Below, one piece after another: positions 8,013-16,621 of a stretch of 64,000 nt of DNA. Within the stretch, counting starts at the first letter, position 1, and every line of letters begins with the position of its first letter. A program made the translations under genes and the position numbers. The notes beneath the pieces are model-generated. The model saw only the letters and a program-made list of their open reading frames with translations, did not search any database and had not been told where the DNA came from. Source of the stretch: Methylobacterium sp. Leaf99 (GTDB taxonomy: Bacteria; Pseudomonadota; Alphaproteobacteria; Rhizobiales; Beijerinckiaceae). Location of the stretch: NCBI RefSeq assembly GCF_001422375.1, contig NZ_LMMU01000011.1, forward strand, positions 1,608 through 65,607, written 5' to 3'.

Positions 8013-9247
8013 GGTTTCCTCGCGAGGTGCGGCGACAGGACGAGCATGATCGGGACGACGGCGAAGGCCGTGGCCGCGGCCGCGACGGCGGCCCAGCGCG
8101 GTCCGACGGCATCGCCGAGCGGGCCGTAGAGCAGGGGCGTCGCGACCGCGCTGCCTCCGAGCGTCCAGGTGTAGAAGACCGCGAAGGCGCGCTCGACGCG
8201 ACCGTGCGGCGCGAGTTCCGGCACGGTGCCGTAGAGCACGGAGGACGTTCCGTTCAGCATCAGGCCAAGGAGGGGCAGCACCGCGAGGGTTGGGGCGAGC
8301 GGGAGCGCGATGACCAGCAGGATCGCGGCCGCCGTCCCCGCCTCGGAGAGGATCACGCAGCGCGTCACCCCGAAGCGGTCCCCGAGACGGCCGAAGATCG
8401 CCTTGCCCAGCGCCCCGCCGACGGCCGCGAGGCCGAACGCGACGCCCACCGTCGCGAGGGCCGCCCCCTTCTCCCGCAGCAGGAACGGCAGGTAGACGAG
8501 AAAGGCCGGGCGCGCGGCATTGTCGAGCATGCCGACGGCCACGAGGAGCCCGAAGCCGGTCCGGTCCGTCGAGTTGCCGCCGGGCACGGCCGCTTGCGGG
8601 CGCGCCGGCGCTTCCTCGCGCGGGACGGGCTCGCGGGGCAGCAGGGTGGCGACCCCGAAGGCGACGGCGACCCCGAGGCCGGCGGCGAGCCAGAGCACGA
8701 GGCGCCAGTCGGCGTGGGTGAGGAGAAGCCCGGCGAGCGCGGGCAGCGCCGCCTTTCCGAGATCGCCGGCGAAGTTGTAGGTGCCGAGCGGCCCCCTCGC
8801 CCCCGTCCCATAGGTCCGGGCGATCACCGCCGAGGCGAGGGGATGCTGGGTGCTGCTGCCCGCGCCGGAGAGCGCCAGGGCGACGCAGAGGCCGGCGAGA
8901 CCGCCCGAGCCGCCGGCCAGGGCATAGCCGCCGGCACTGAGCAGCGTGCCGAGAACCAGAACCAAGCGCGCCCCGAGCGTCCGGGCCAGGGCCGTGGCGG
9001 GCATCTGCAGGCCGGCCAGCGCCCCGACATAGAGCGAGCGCACCAGGGCGAGGGCGACGTAGCCGAGGCCGAACTCCGCCTGCCAGACCGGCAGCAGCAC
9101 GTAGATCAGGTCGGTGTAGCCGTCGTGCAGGGCGTGGTTGACGCCGATCGTCACGAGGGTGCGCGTCCGCCGAGGCGCGCGGATGTCGCCCGCCCCATCC
9201 GTCGCGTCCGTGGCCCGCCCGTCCGGTTCCGCGATGGTCGTTCGCAT
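8009..9247 (-). CDS. MFS transporter, fosmidomycin-resistance (Fsr)-like
   Basis: A 412-residue, 12-helix major facilitator. The segment GVNHALHDGYTDLIYVLLPVWQ in helix 1 resembles Fsr exporters (HxxxDxY near the start), and KAIFGRLGDRFGVTR is the second-half MFS motif A. The N-terminus (about 30 residues) is polar. It is the first gene of a two-gene unit with the SDR at 7191 and is divergent from a LysR regulator at 9375, the usual layout for LysR control of an efflux operon. The substrate cannot be deduced. Confidence 0.82.
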   Translation of the reverse strand: MRTTIAEPDGRATDATDGAGDIRAPRRTRTLVTIGVNHALHDGYTDLIYVLLPVWQAEFGLGYVALALVRSLYVGALAGLQMPATALARTLGARLVLVLGTLLSAGGYALAGGSGGLAGLCVALALSGAGSSTQHPLASAVIARTYGTGARGPLGTYNFAGDLGKAALPALAGLLLTHADWRLVLWLAAGLGVAVAFGVATLLPREPVPREEAPARPQAAVPGGNSTDRTGFGLLVAVGMLDNAARPAFLVYLPFLLREKGAALATVGVAFGLAAVGGALGKAIFGRLGDRFGVTRCVILSEAGTAAAILLVIALPLAPTLAVLPLLGLMLNGTSSVLYGTVPELAPHGRVERAFAVFYTWTLGGSAVATPLLYGPLGDAVGPRWAAVAAAATAFAVVPIMLVLSPHLARKP

Positions 9248-9374
9248 CGATCACCCTTCCACGGCCGCCGGCCGCCCACGCCGTGACGGCTACACACGTG
9301 AGCCTTCGGCGATGAGGGGCGTTCAACTCACGCTACCCGTGCGCTAGACTCACGGATGCGAGCCCGGAGGTCCG

Positions 9375-10274
9375 ATGCGCCGTCTTCCACCCCTCCATGC
9401 GCTGCGCGTCTTTGAGGTCGCCGCCCGGGCCGGCAGCCACGTCGCCGCGGCGGCCGAACTCGGGCTGACCCACGGGGCCGTCAGCCGTCAGGTCGCCGTG
9501 CTGGAGGCGTGGTTCGGCCAGCGCCTGTTCGTGCGGGTCGGGCGCAGCGTCGTCCCGACGCCCGCGGCCCGGGCCTTCGCGGAAGCGGTGAGCCTCACCT
9601 TCGACAGGCTCGACGCGGCGGCCGAGATCTGCGGCCGGCCCCTCGCGCCGCGGACCCTGCGGGTGAGCACGCCCACGACCTTCGCCATGCGCTGGCTGAT
9701 CCCGCGCCTGGACGGCTTCCACGCGGCCCGGCCGGAGGCCGAGGTGGTCGTCACGACGACCACGACCCTGCACAACGCCCTGCGCGGCGGCTTCGACCTC
9801 GCCGTACGGCGCGAGCCGCGCCTCGGAACGGGGGCGCACCATCCCTGGGGCGCCTACCGTGCGGTCCCCTTCCTGCGGGAGGCCAACACGCTGGTGGCGA
9901 GCCCATCCCTGCTCGCGGCCCGCCCCCTGTGCACCCCGCACGACCTCGAAGGCGCCACCCTGCTGACGAGCGAGACGCGCCCGGGCGACTGGACCGACTG
10001 GCTCGCCGCCGCCGGTCTCCCCCCGGACACGGGCAGCCGCCGGACGTTCGACCATTACTTCGTCGCGCTGCAGGCGACGGCGGACGGGCTCGGCTACGGC
10101 CTCGGGCCCCTGCCCGTCCTGTCCGGCGACCTGGCGACCGGACGGCTCGTCGCCCCGTTCCCGGAGATCGTCGTCCCGCGCCCCGGCTACGTGGCCCTCG
10201 TCCCGAACGACGCGGACAAGACATCGACCCTCGCGGCATTCGTGGACTGGCTCATGGCCGAAGGTGCACGGTGA
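9375..10274 (+). CDS. LysR-type transcriptional regulator (GcvA-like)
   Basis: A 299-residue LysR regulator. The winged HTH covers about residues 1-60 (PPLHALRVFEVAARAGSHVAAAAELGLTHGAVSRQV then LEAWFGQRLFVR), followed by a periplasmic-binding-like effector domain. The N-terminal pattern and the TLLTSE segment resemble the GcvA/AmpR group. It is divergent from the MFS-SDR pair with a 127-bp shared intergenic region, where LysR proteins usually bind T-N11-A sites; it therefore probably controls that pair and itself. The effector is unknown. Confidence 0.88.
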   Translation: MRRLPPLHALRVFEVAARAGSHVAAAAELGLTHGAVSRQVAVLEAWFGQRLFVRVGRSVVPTPAARAFAEAVSLTFDRLDAAAEICGRPLAPRTLRVSTPTTFAMRWLIPRLDGFHAARPEAEVVVTTTTTLHNALRGGFDLAVRREPRLGTGAHHPWGAYRAVPFLREANTLVASPSLLAARPLCTPHDLEGATLLTSETRPGDWTDWLAAAGLPPDTGSRRTFDHYFVALQATADGLGYGLGPLPVLSGDLATGRLVAPFPEIVVPRPGYVALVPNDADKTSTLAAFVDWLMAEGAR

Positions 10275-10322
10275 GACCGAACGCGCAGGCGCAACGCGAC
10301 TTTCGCGCTTGGCATCCCGCCT

Positions 10323-11123
10323 TCATCGGCGCGGCTTGGTTCGGAACACCACCGGCACCGTGAAGGTCAGGCCCTCGTCCGCCACGAGGGGCGGCGGAAC
10401 CGGGACGGGGTCCGACCGACGCATCATGGTGAGCGCGGCCTGGTCGAGGGCCGGGTCGCCGGACCCCTTGAGCAGGACGGCGCTGACGACCCGTCCGGTT
10501 CGGTCGAGGACGAAGGTCAGGGTCGTCTCGCCGGTGGGATGCGTGGCGCCCGGCGGGTAGCGCTTGTGCCGGTCGAGATGGGCCAGGAGCTGCTTCTGCC
10601 AGGTGGTGCGGATGCGGCGCGCGCTCTCGCCGGTGCCGAGCACCGGGGCGACCGAGCGCTCCGCCTCTTTCATCACCTCGGAACTCGGCGCGGCGGCGGC
10701 CTCCGACGCCACGGATTCGAGGGATGCGGTGGCTTCCACCGCCTTCACTTTGACCTCCTCCTGCTCGGGCTTGCGCACGGAATCGGGGGCGACGACGCGG
10801 TCCGGGTCCTCGGTCTCCGTCGGCACCGCCTTCGGCAATTCCGTCGGATCGTCCACGGCCTTCTGCTGGACCACGGCGGGGGACGCCGCCGCATCCTCGG
10901 CCTCCGGCCCGGGGGGAAGATCGGTGGCCTCGCGGCGCGGGGCGGTCATCTCCAGGCCGATCTCGAGGGCATTCGCGCCGAGATCGGCGGACTCGTCCTC
11001 CCGGAACTGGCCGACCGCGAAGGCGACGCCGCCCGCGTGCAGGGCGAGCACGACGGCCACCGCGCCGAGCCAGACCAAGCGGTTGGCCGGCCTATCGTGC
11101 GGGGCGAGGTCTGGACCGCTCAA
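10323..11123 (-). CDS. tonB: TonB energy-transducing protein
   Basis: About 266 residues if translation starts at the TTG at 11123, which overlaps the ExbD stop (TTGA). The protein has a short cytoplasmic tail, one anchor helix (RLVWLGAVAVVLALHAGGVAFAV), a Glu/Pro/Val-rich periplasmic spacer, and a C-terminal TonB domain (KRYPPGATHPTGETTLTFVLDRTGRV region and a PVPVPPP stretch). TonB couples the proton motive force to outer-membrane receptors. The last gene of the TBDR-PKHD-exbB-exbD-tonB operon. The unusual start codon is forced by the lack of any in-frame ATG before the anchor helix. Confidence 0.84.
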   Translation of the reverse strand: MSGPDLAPHDRPANRLVWLGAVAVVLALHAGGVAFAVGQFREDESADLGANALEIGLEMTAPRREATDLPPGPEAEDAAASPAVVQQKAVDDPTELPKAVPTETEDPDRVVAPDSVRKPEQEEVKVKAVEATASLESVASEAAAAPSSEVMKEAERSVAPVLGTGESARRIRTTWQKQLLAHLDRHKRYPPGATHPTGETTLTFVLDRTGRVVSAVLLKGSGDPALDQAALTMMRRSDPVPVPPPLVADEGLTFTVPVVFRTKPRR

Positions 11124-11614
11124 GGCTTCGCCCCGGCCGCCGGCCGTGGCCCCTCGGAGGCCGGTACGCCCTCCAGGGCCACCAGGGCGACCTTGAGGTA
11201 GCCGCCCGCGCGCAGCACCTCCAGCACGTCCATCATCTCGCCGTAGGGAACGGCCCGGTCGGCGCGCAGGAAGATGCGCCGCTCCTTGGAGAGACCGGCC
11301 TGGGAGGGGCTGGCCTGGGCGGGATCGGCCTGCGCGTCGAGGGTGCGCACGAGATCGACCCGCTTCACCGGCTCCTCGCCGATGGCCACGGCGAGGTCGG
11401 CCTTGATCGTCACGTAGGTCGGCTTGTCCGGCTTCTTCTGCGGTGTCGCCGTGGACGACGGCAGGTCGATGGGCAGATCCACGGTGGAGAGGGGGGCGGC
11501 CACCATGAAGATGATCAGGAGCACGAGGATCACGTCGATGAACGGCGTCACGTTGATCTCGTGCGCCTCGCCGAACTCGTCCTCGTCCTCGTCGTTGCCG
11601 AGCGCGATGCCCAT
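11120..11614 (-). CDS. exbD: ExbD biopolymer transport protein
   Basis: A 164-residue ExbD/TolR protein. The single membrane helix holds INVTPFIDVILVLLIIFMVAAPL with the proton-path Asp. The periplasmic domain ends in a beta/alpha unit (RIFLRADRAVPYGEMMDVLEVLRAGGY). It forms the inner-membrane motor with ExbB and TonB. It starts 3 bp after the exbB stop and overlaps tonB by 4 bp, consistent with coupled translation in one operon. The segment near residues 96-108 (ADPAQASPSQAG) is a family-atypical Ala/Ser/Gln-rich insert. Confidence 0.9.
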   Translation of the reverse strand: MGIALGNDEDEDEFGEAHEINVTPFIDVILVLLIIFMVAAPLSTVDLPIDLPSSTATPQKKPDKPTYVTIKADLAVAIGEEPVKRVDLVRTLDAQADPAQASPSQAGLSKERRIFLRADRAVPYGEMMDVLEVLRAGGYLKVALVALEGVPASEGPRPAAGAKP

Positions 11615-11617
11615 GGC

Positions 11618-12604
11618 TCAACCCGCCGCGCGGAGCGGGGCGCCGTGGCGCGCCGGATCACCCGACCGCTCGCCGGCCGGGCGCTCGAGGTCGCGCGACA
11701 GCATCCGCAGGGCGGCCCCCGCGCCACGCTGGACGAGGTCGCCGTAGCCGCGCGTGGCCCGCGCGAAGTGGTTGTAGATGATGACCGCGGGAATCGCCGC
11801 CACGAGGCCGATGGCGGTCGCCAGGAGGGCCTCGGCGATGCCGGGCGCCACCACGGCGAGGTTGGTGGTCTGCGCCTTCGAGATGCCGATGAAGCTGTTC
11901 ATGATCCCCCAGACGGTGCCGAACAGCCCGACGAAGGGCGAGATCGAGCCGATGGTGGCGAGCGCCCCCATGCCGCGCCGGGCCGAGCGCCCTTCCGCCT
12001 TGACGATCTCGGAGATGCGCGAGGCCGCACGCTCCTTGATGCCGTCCCGGTGCGCGTCCCGGTTCCCCTGCGACAGGCGAACCTCGTCGAGGCAGGCTGC
12101 GATGAACCGTTCGACCACGGAGCGGCGTCCGCTCAAGTCCCGCATCGCCTCCGCCAGGGTCCCGGCGCCGGCGATGCGGGCCAGCGCCCGGGACAGGCCG
12201 GCCCGGGCGAGGCCGAGTTCGACGGTCTTGGCGAGGAGGATCGTCCAGGTGAGCACGGAGGCGGCGGCCAGGCCGACCATGATCGCCTTCACCAGGATGT
12301 CGGCGTTGAGGAACATCGACCACGGCGAGAGGTCGTGCGTCACCGGCGCGGTGGTCTGGATCGCCGGCGCGGTGGTCTGGATAGCCGGCGCGGCCTCGGC
12401 CAGGGCCACCGGCCGTGCCGCCGGGGCCGCCGGGACCGCCGGGGCCGGGCTCGGTGCGGTCTGGACCACGGGCGCCACGGCCGGGCCCGGCTGTTGGGCA
12501 TCCGCGAGCTGAGGCACCACGGCGACCAGCAGGGCGAGGCCCAGCGCCCGGCCGGGGCGGCCTCGCATGAGGGACGTGACGGACAGGGACTGCTTCACGA
12601 TCAT
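11618..12604 (-). CDS. exbB: ExbB biopolymer transport protein with signal peptide
   Basis: About 328 residues: an N-terminal signal-like helix ending near QLADAQQ, an Ala/Pro/Thr/Gln-rich periplasmic linker with the repeat AIQTTAP, then the MotA/ExbB core with three helices (ILVKAIMVGLAAASVLTW, SISPFVGLFGTVWGIMNSF, and ALLATAIGLVAAIPAVIIYN). The long N-terminal extension is typical of the alphaproteobacterial ExbB subtype. The ATG at 12604 overlaps the stop of the PKHD hydroxylase gene (ATGA). Motor protein for TonB-dependent uptake. Confidence 0.9.
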   Translation of the reverse strand: MIVKQSLSVTSLMRGRPGRALGLALLVAVVPQLADAQQPGPAVAPVVQTAPSPAPAVPAAPAARPVALAEAAPAIQTTAPAIQTTAPVTHDLSPWSMFLNADILVKAIMVGLAAASVLTWTILLAKTVELGLARAGLSRALARIAGAGTLAEAMRDLSGRRSVVERFIAACLDEVRLSQGNRDAHRDGIKERAASRISEIVKAEGRSARRGMGALATIGSISPFVGLFGTVWGIMNSFIGISKAQTTNLAVVAPGIAEALLATAIGLVAAIPAVIIYNHFARATRGYGDLVQRGAGAALRMLSRDLERPAGERSGDPARHGAPLRAAG

Positions 12605-13284
12605 ACCTCGGCCCAGGTCCGGATCAGGTTGTGGTAGATGCCCGTCAGCTTGACGATCTCGGCGTGGTCCCGGCCGAGGTCCGGCACCAGGGCCTGGATC
12701 GCGGTGTCGAGGTCGTAGATCAGGCTGCGGGCCTCGCCGCTGCGGATCATGCTCTGCAGCCAGAAGAACGAGGCCACCCGCGTGCCCCGCGTGACGGGGG
12801 TGACCATGTGGAGGCTGGAGGCCGGATAGAGCACGAGGTGCCCGGCCGGCAGCTTCACCTCCTGCGAGCCGTACTGGCCCTCCACGATGAGCTCGCCGCC
12901 GTCGTATTCCTCCGGTTCGGCGAGGAACAGCGTCACCGAGAGGTCGGTGCGGATGCGCAGGCCCGTCGCCGGGTCGCCCCGCACGGCGTTGTCCACGTGA
13001 ATGCCGAAATGGTGGCCGGCGCCGTACCGGTTGAACAGCGGCGGGAAGATCTGCAGCGGGATCGCGGCCGAGACGAACAGCGGGTTGCCGAGCAGCGTCG
13101 AGACGATGCGCGCCCCGAGGCGGCGCGCGAGTTCGCCGTTGGGCGGCAGCTGCTCGTTGCGCTTGACCAGGGCGGACTGGGCGCCGGCCGTCGAGCGGCC
13201 GTCCTCCCATGCCGCGGCGTCCATGAGGCCGCGGATCTCCGCGACCTCCGCCTTGTCGAGAACGTCCGGGAGACAGATCAGCAT
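12601..13284 (-). CDS. PKHD-type Fe(II)/2-oxoglutarate hydroxylase (PiuC/YbiX family)
   Basis: A 227-residue member of the prolyl-4-hydroxylase-like PKHD family. The iron triad is visible: His96 and Asp98 in GIHVDNA and His159 in SSLHMVTPVTRGTR, with Arg169 as 2-oxoglutarate ligand. PiuC-type proteins are habitually encoded beside TonB-dependent siderophore receptors, as here (receptor immediately upstream, ExbB immediately downstream with overlapping codons). The substrate is not established; a role in siderophore handling or receptor maturation is inferred from this context. Confidence 0.9.
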   Translation of the reverse strand: MLICLPDVLDKAEVAEIRGLMDAAAWEDGRSTAGAQSALVKRNEQLPPNGELARRLGARIVSTLLGNPLFVSAAIPLQIFPPLFNRYGAGHHFGIHVDNAVRGDPATGLRIRTDLSVTLFLAEPEEYDGGELIVEGQYGSQEVKLPAGHLVLYPASSLHMVTPVTRGTRVASFFWLQSMIRSGEARSLIYDLDTAIQALVPDLGRDHAEIVKLTGIYHNLIRTWAEV

Positions 13285-13287
13285 CGC

Positions 13288-15726
13288 TCAGAACTTCGTC
13301 GAGGCGATGAGCGAGACCGTGCGCCCGGGGGCCACGAACACGAACGGTGCGGCGCTGCGGTAGAACGCGTCGTAGTACAGCCGGTCGAACACGTTGGCGA
13401 CGTAGAGCTTCATCGTCAGGGTCTCGCTGACCTTCGCCTCCAGGAAGGCGTCGAAGCGCCAGTAGGACGGCAGGACGTTGGCATTGGCCGCCAGCGTGCC
13501 GCCGTAGATCCGGGAGTTGTTGATCGCCTGACCGCCGATCTCGAGGTACGGGGTCAGCTTGTACTTCGTCAGCAGGCTGAACGAGCGGTTGGCGATGTTG
13601 GCGATGCGGGCCCCGACCTGGGACGGGACGGCGGACTTCGTCACCTTGGTGTCCATGAGGACGTAGCCGGCAAAGACACTCCAGTCGTCGGTGATCTTGC
13701 CGGCGATCCCGAGGTCGATGCCCTCGACCTGATAGGCGGCGCCCGCCACGATGTTGGCCCCCACGACCTCGCGGGCGTTGTCCTTGGTGGTGCGGAACAG
13801 GGCCGCCGTCGCCAGGAGGTGGCGGTCGAACAGTTCGGCCTTGGTGCCGACTTCCGTCGAGGTGTTGAGCTCGGGTCCGAAGATCTGGTTCGTGGTCGCC
13901 GTCGGGCTCAGGCCGCCATAGGCCGCACCCGAGGCGTCGAGTTCCGCCCCGACGGGGTTCGACGAGGTGGCGTAGGCGCCGTAGAGGCTCCAGAACGGCA
14001 GCGGCTTCACCGTCAGGCCGCCATTGTAGTTCAGGAGCCCGGAATGGGCCTGGACCGAACCGCCCCGGTTCGACGAGGTGATGCTGTAATCGTCGAACCG
14101 CACGCCGCCGTTGAGGATCACGAGATCCTCGTAGTTCGCCGTCTCGATGAGGTAGCCGGCCTTGGTATCGACGGGGATCGTGGTCGGGTTTCCGAGGCGG
14201 GTCGGCCGGCTGGAGAACGGCAGGAGGTTGGGCGGATACAGGATGTTGACGCCCGAGAGCCGGCCGGTGGTCGCCGCCGAGCCGCCGAACAGCTCGGATT
14301 GCAGGCCCGTATAGGCATCGAAGCTGACCACCTCGCGGCTGAACTCGGCGCCCGCCACGGCCGTGTGCCGGATCGGGCCGGTGTCGAAGCGGAGTGTCGC
14401 GTCCGAGACGTTGGCGACGACGTCGGCGGTCTGGTAGCGGCTCTGCGGATTGAGGTTGACGGTGGTGCCGAACAGGTTGCCGGAGTTCGGGATCACCGGC
14501 CCCTCGGGCAGGGTGCCGACGTAATCGAGCACCGAATGCGCGGCCCGGAAGCGGTTGCTGAGGGTGATGTCCTCCGTCGGGCTCCATTCGGCCGTCAGCG
14601 TGCCGGTGTCCTGCTGGGTGCGCTGGAAGTCGCGGTTGACGAACCCGTAATACGTGTTGCGCGGGACGATGGTCTCGGTGAACGGGCGCCGGTTCAGCAC
14701 GTTGAACGGCACGCCGAAATCGGGCAGCCCGTTCAGGTCGGTGTGGAAGTAGTTCGCCGTGAACTTGAGGGTATCGGTGGGCTTCAGCGTCATGGCCACG
14801 GCCGCACCGGCGCGATCGTCGAACACGTAGTTGCGGCCGGCGACGTTGGCTTCCTGGAACAGGCCGTTGACGCGGATGGCGAAGGCCGGGCTGATCACCT
14901 GGTTGACGTCGACGGTGACGCGCTTGGTGTTGTCGCTGCCGATTTGGCCGTCGGTCTTGTAGAAGTCCTGGAACCCGGCCTGCTTGGTGACGATGTTGAC
15001 CGCGCCGCCCGCGGTGCCGCGACCGGCGAAGGACGAGGCCGGCCCGCGCAGGATCTCGACCTGCTCGGTGAAGAAGTTCTCTCGGATGCTCACCGACGGA
15101 TCGCGGATGCCGTCGACGAAGACGTCGTTGCGCGCATCGAAGCCGCGGATGAAGAACCGGTCGCCGAAGGCGTTGCCGCCCTCGCCCGTGCCGAGGGTGA
15201 CGCCGGCGGTGCTGCGGGCGATCTCGCGAAAACTCGTGGCGTTCTTGTCGGCCAGGATCTCCTTCGTCAGCACCGTCACGGTCTTCGGCGTGTTGAGCAG
15301 CGGCTCGGTGAACCGGTTCGAGGCCAGGCGATCGGCCTTGTAGGGGGCGGCCGGATCTCCGTACGGATTCCCGTCCGCCGCCCGGGCGAAGGTCGGCAGG
15401 CCGGTGCCCGCGGCGCTGGCGGCGGCGGGGGCGGCGACGGGCGGGGCGGCGACCCGGCGGGTGCGCACCACCTGGCGCAGGGCGGTGCGAGCCCGGACCT
15501 GGGCGACGCTGGGCCTGGGCGCCGGAGGGCGGGGCCGGGCGACCGGTGCATCGACGGTCACGGCCGGGAGAGCCGAGGCCGGAGCCCCTTGAGCCTGGGC
15601 GCCCCCGATCGAGCCGGCGGCAATGACACAGGCCAGCGTGACAGTCTTGGCCTGATCCTGACCGACCCCCGACTCCCGGAGCGCTAGATTACGGAGGGAT
15701 CGAGGGGCTTTGACCTGCGCATGCAT
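13288..15726 (-). CDS. TonB-dependent siderophore receptor (Fiu/FhuE-like)
   Basis: An 812-residue outer-membrane receptor. A signal peptide ends near GGAQAQ at about 46, and a TonB-box-like LPAVTVDAP follows. A low-complexity Pro/Ala/Arg spacer leads to the plug (TPKTVTVLTKEILADKN, then FFIRGFDARNDVFVDGIRDP and VEILRGPASSFAGRGTAGGAVNIVTKQ in consecutive parts of the domain). The barrel ends in the canonical terminal Phe (STKF). The plug most resembles catecholate-siderophore receptors of the Fiu group. It is the first gene of a five-gene operon with its energising complex and is preceded by an AT-rich inverted repeat that may bind an iron regulator. Confidence 0.9.
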   Translation of the reverse strand: MHAQVKAPRSLRNLALRESGVGQDQAKTVTLACVIAAGSIGGAQAQGAPASALPAVTVDAPVARPRPPAPRPSVAQVRARTALRQVVRTRRVAAPPVAAPAAASAAGTGLPTFARAADGNPYGDPAAPYKADRLASNRFTEPLLNTPKTVTVLTKEILADKNATSFREIARSTAGVTLGTGEGGNAFGDRFFIRGFDARNDVFVDGIRDPSVSIRENFFTEQVEILRGPASSFAGRGTAGGAVNIVTKQAGFQDFYKTDGQIGSDNTKRVTVDVNQVISPAFAIRVNGLFQEANVAGRNYVFDDRAGAAVAMTLKPTDTLKFTANYFHTDLNGLPDFGVPFNVLNRRPFTETIVPRNTYYGFVNRDFQRTQQDTGTLTAEWSPTEDITLSNRFRAAHSVLDYVGTLPEGPVIPNSGNLFGTTVNLNPQSRYQTADVVANVSDATLRFDTGPIRHTAVAGAEFSREVVSFDAYTGLQSELFGGSAATTGRLSGVNILYPPNLLPFSSRPTRLGNPTTIPVDTKAGYLIETANYEDLVILNGGVRFDDYSITSSNRGGSVQAHSGLLNYNGGLTVKPLPFWSLYGAYATSSNPVGAELDASGAAYGGLSPTATTNQIFGPELNTSTEVGTKAELFDRHLLATAALFRTTKDNAREVVGANIVAGAAYQVEGIDLGIAGKITDDWSVFAGYVLMDTKVTKSAVPSQVGARIANIANRSFSLLTKYKLTPYLEIGGQAINNSRIYGGTLAANANVLPSYWRFDAFLEAKVSETLTMKLYVANVFDRLYYDAFYRSAAPFVFVAPGRTVSLIASTKF

Positions 15727-16108
15727 CGTCTAGTTCCTGATGCGGAGCTCAAGTCGATGAACTCTGAACGCACCTGGACCCCCAAGCATCCGCGCACCTG
15801 CCCGGTCAACGACTATATCTTAGAACCATAATAAGATAATGAAAGTCGAATTCAGCTTGGTGCAACTTGGGCGGGCGCTCCAGATCGGAGCACGAATTTA
15901 CTCGAATAAGAACAATCCTAAAGATAGCGGAAAACAATGCGCCTGTTGGACCTTAGCGGTTGTGTGGACGTGCCGACGCGGCAGAGCCCGGTCGCTCGGG
16001 GAGCCCGCGGGAGGATCGTTGCGCAAATACATCAATCCCCAATGAACCCGGTATGCAGGGGATTAGATCGGCGTTTCCGACGTGCGCGCTCCCTCGACTG
16101 ACCCAGGC
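15727..16108. other. Intergenic gap upstream of siderophore receptor
   Basis: About 380 bp. The part 15810-15950 is markedly A/T-rich for this genome and contains the inverted repeat listed at 15816. A 68-codon frame at 15839 has no protein-like features and was rejected. Nothing else was recognised. Confidence 0.45.
15816..15838. promoter_or_regulatory. Candidate iron-regulator operator (7-9-7 inverted repeat)
   Basis: Perfect inverted repeat TATCTTA-N9-TAAGATA in an A/T-rich patch about 90 bp upstream of the receptor gene. Position and composition suit an Irr/Fur/RirA-class operator. The sequence contains TTAGAA, half of the published Irr ICE-type motif, but the fit is partial, so the regulator is inferred. 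Confidence 0.42.
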
Positions 16109-16369
16109 TCAATCGCCGCTCGGCGGCTTCAGCAGGGAGAACAATTCGTCCACCGTGCTGAGGGCGGTGGCACGGACGTCGGCGGCATCGCCTCCCCCCG
16201 CAATCCGGACGCCCGCCACCACGGCACGCACCTCGTCGCGGAATCCCGTGAGGAAGCCGACCGGATCACGCTTGTCGCTCGCGACCTGGGCGATCAGGCC
16301 GGTGATCAGAATTTGAAGGGCGATCACGCGCCCGTTCAACTCATCCATTGCGATCTTCTTCCCGTTCAT
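16109..16369 (-). CDS. Small helical protein, function unknown
   Basis: An 86-residue acidic, soluble protein (MNGKKIAMDELNGRVIALQ start). It looks like two or three amphipathic helices, with a glycine-rich turn GVRIAGGGDAADVR in the middle. No signal peptide, membrane span or named family is recognised. An internal ATG at 16348 is an alternative start. The codon use matches neighbours. It stands alone between the receptor operon and a FAD monooxygenase. Confidence 0.5.
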   Translation of the reverse strand: MNGKKIAMDELNGRVIALQILITGLIAQVASDKRDPVGFLTGFRDEVRAVVAGVRIAGGGDAADVRATALSTVDELFSLLKPPSGD

Positions 16370-16621
16370 CAGGTCTCGATCAGGGTGCCATTACCTGATC
16401 CGACAAAGAGCAGCCAACTGCCGAATTGACAGGTTTCGGAGAGAACCGAGATCGCTCCGCCCGCTGATGTGAAAGCGGAATTCTCATGCGTGGACGGTTC
16501 GAGACCGATCGGACGGCAATGTCCGCGCATCCGGATTTGTCCTCGCAAGCCGACCGGCGGTCGACGGGACGAACCGGCCTCCAGCTGCGCAGCTCCCCAC
16601 GGGTTGGACTGAGTCAGACGG

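Noticed and set aside
15839..16045. 68-codon plus-strand frame after the inverted repeat
   Set aside because: Starts inside the operator-like sequence, has no ribosome-binding site, and no protein-like pattern.
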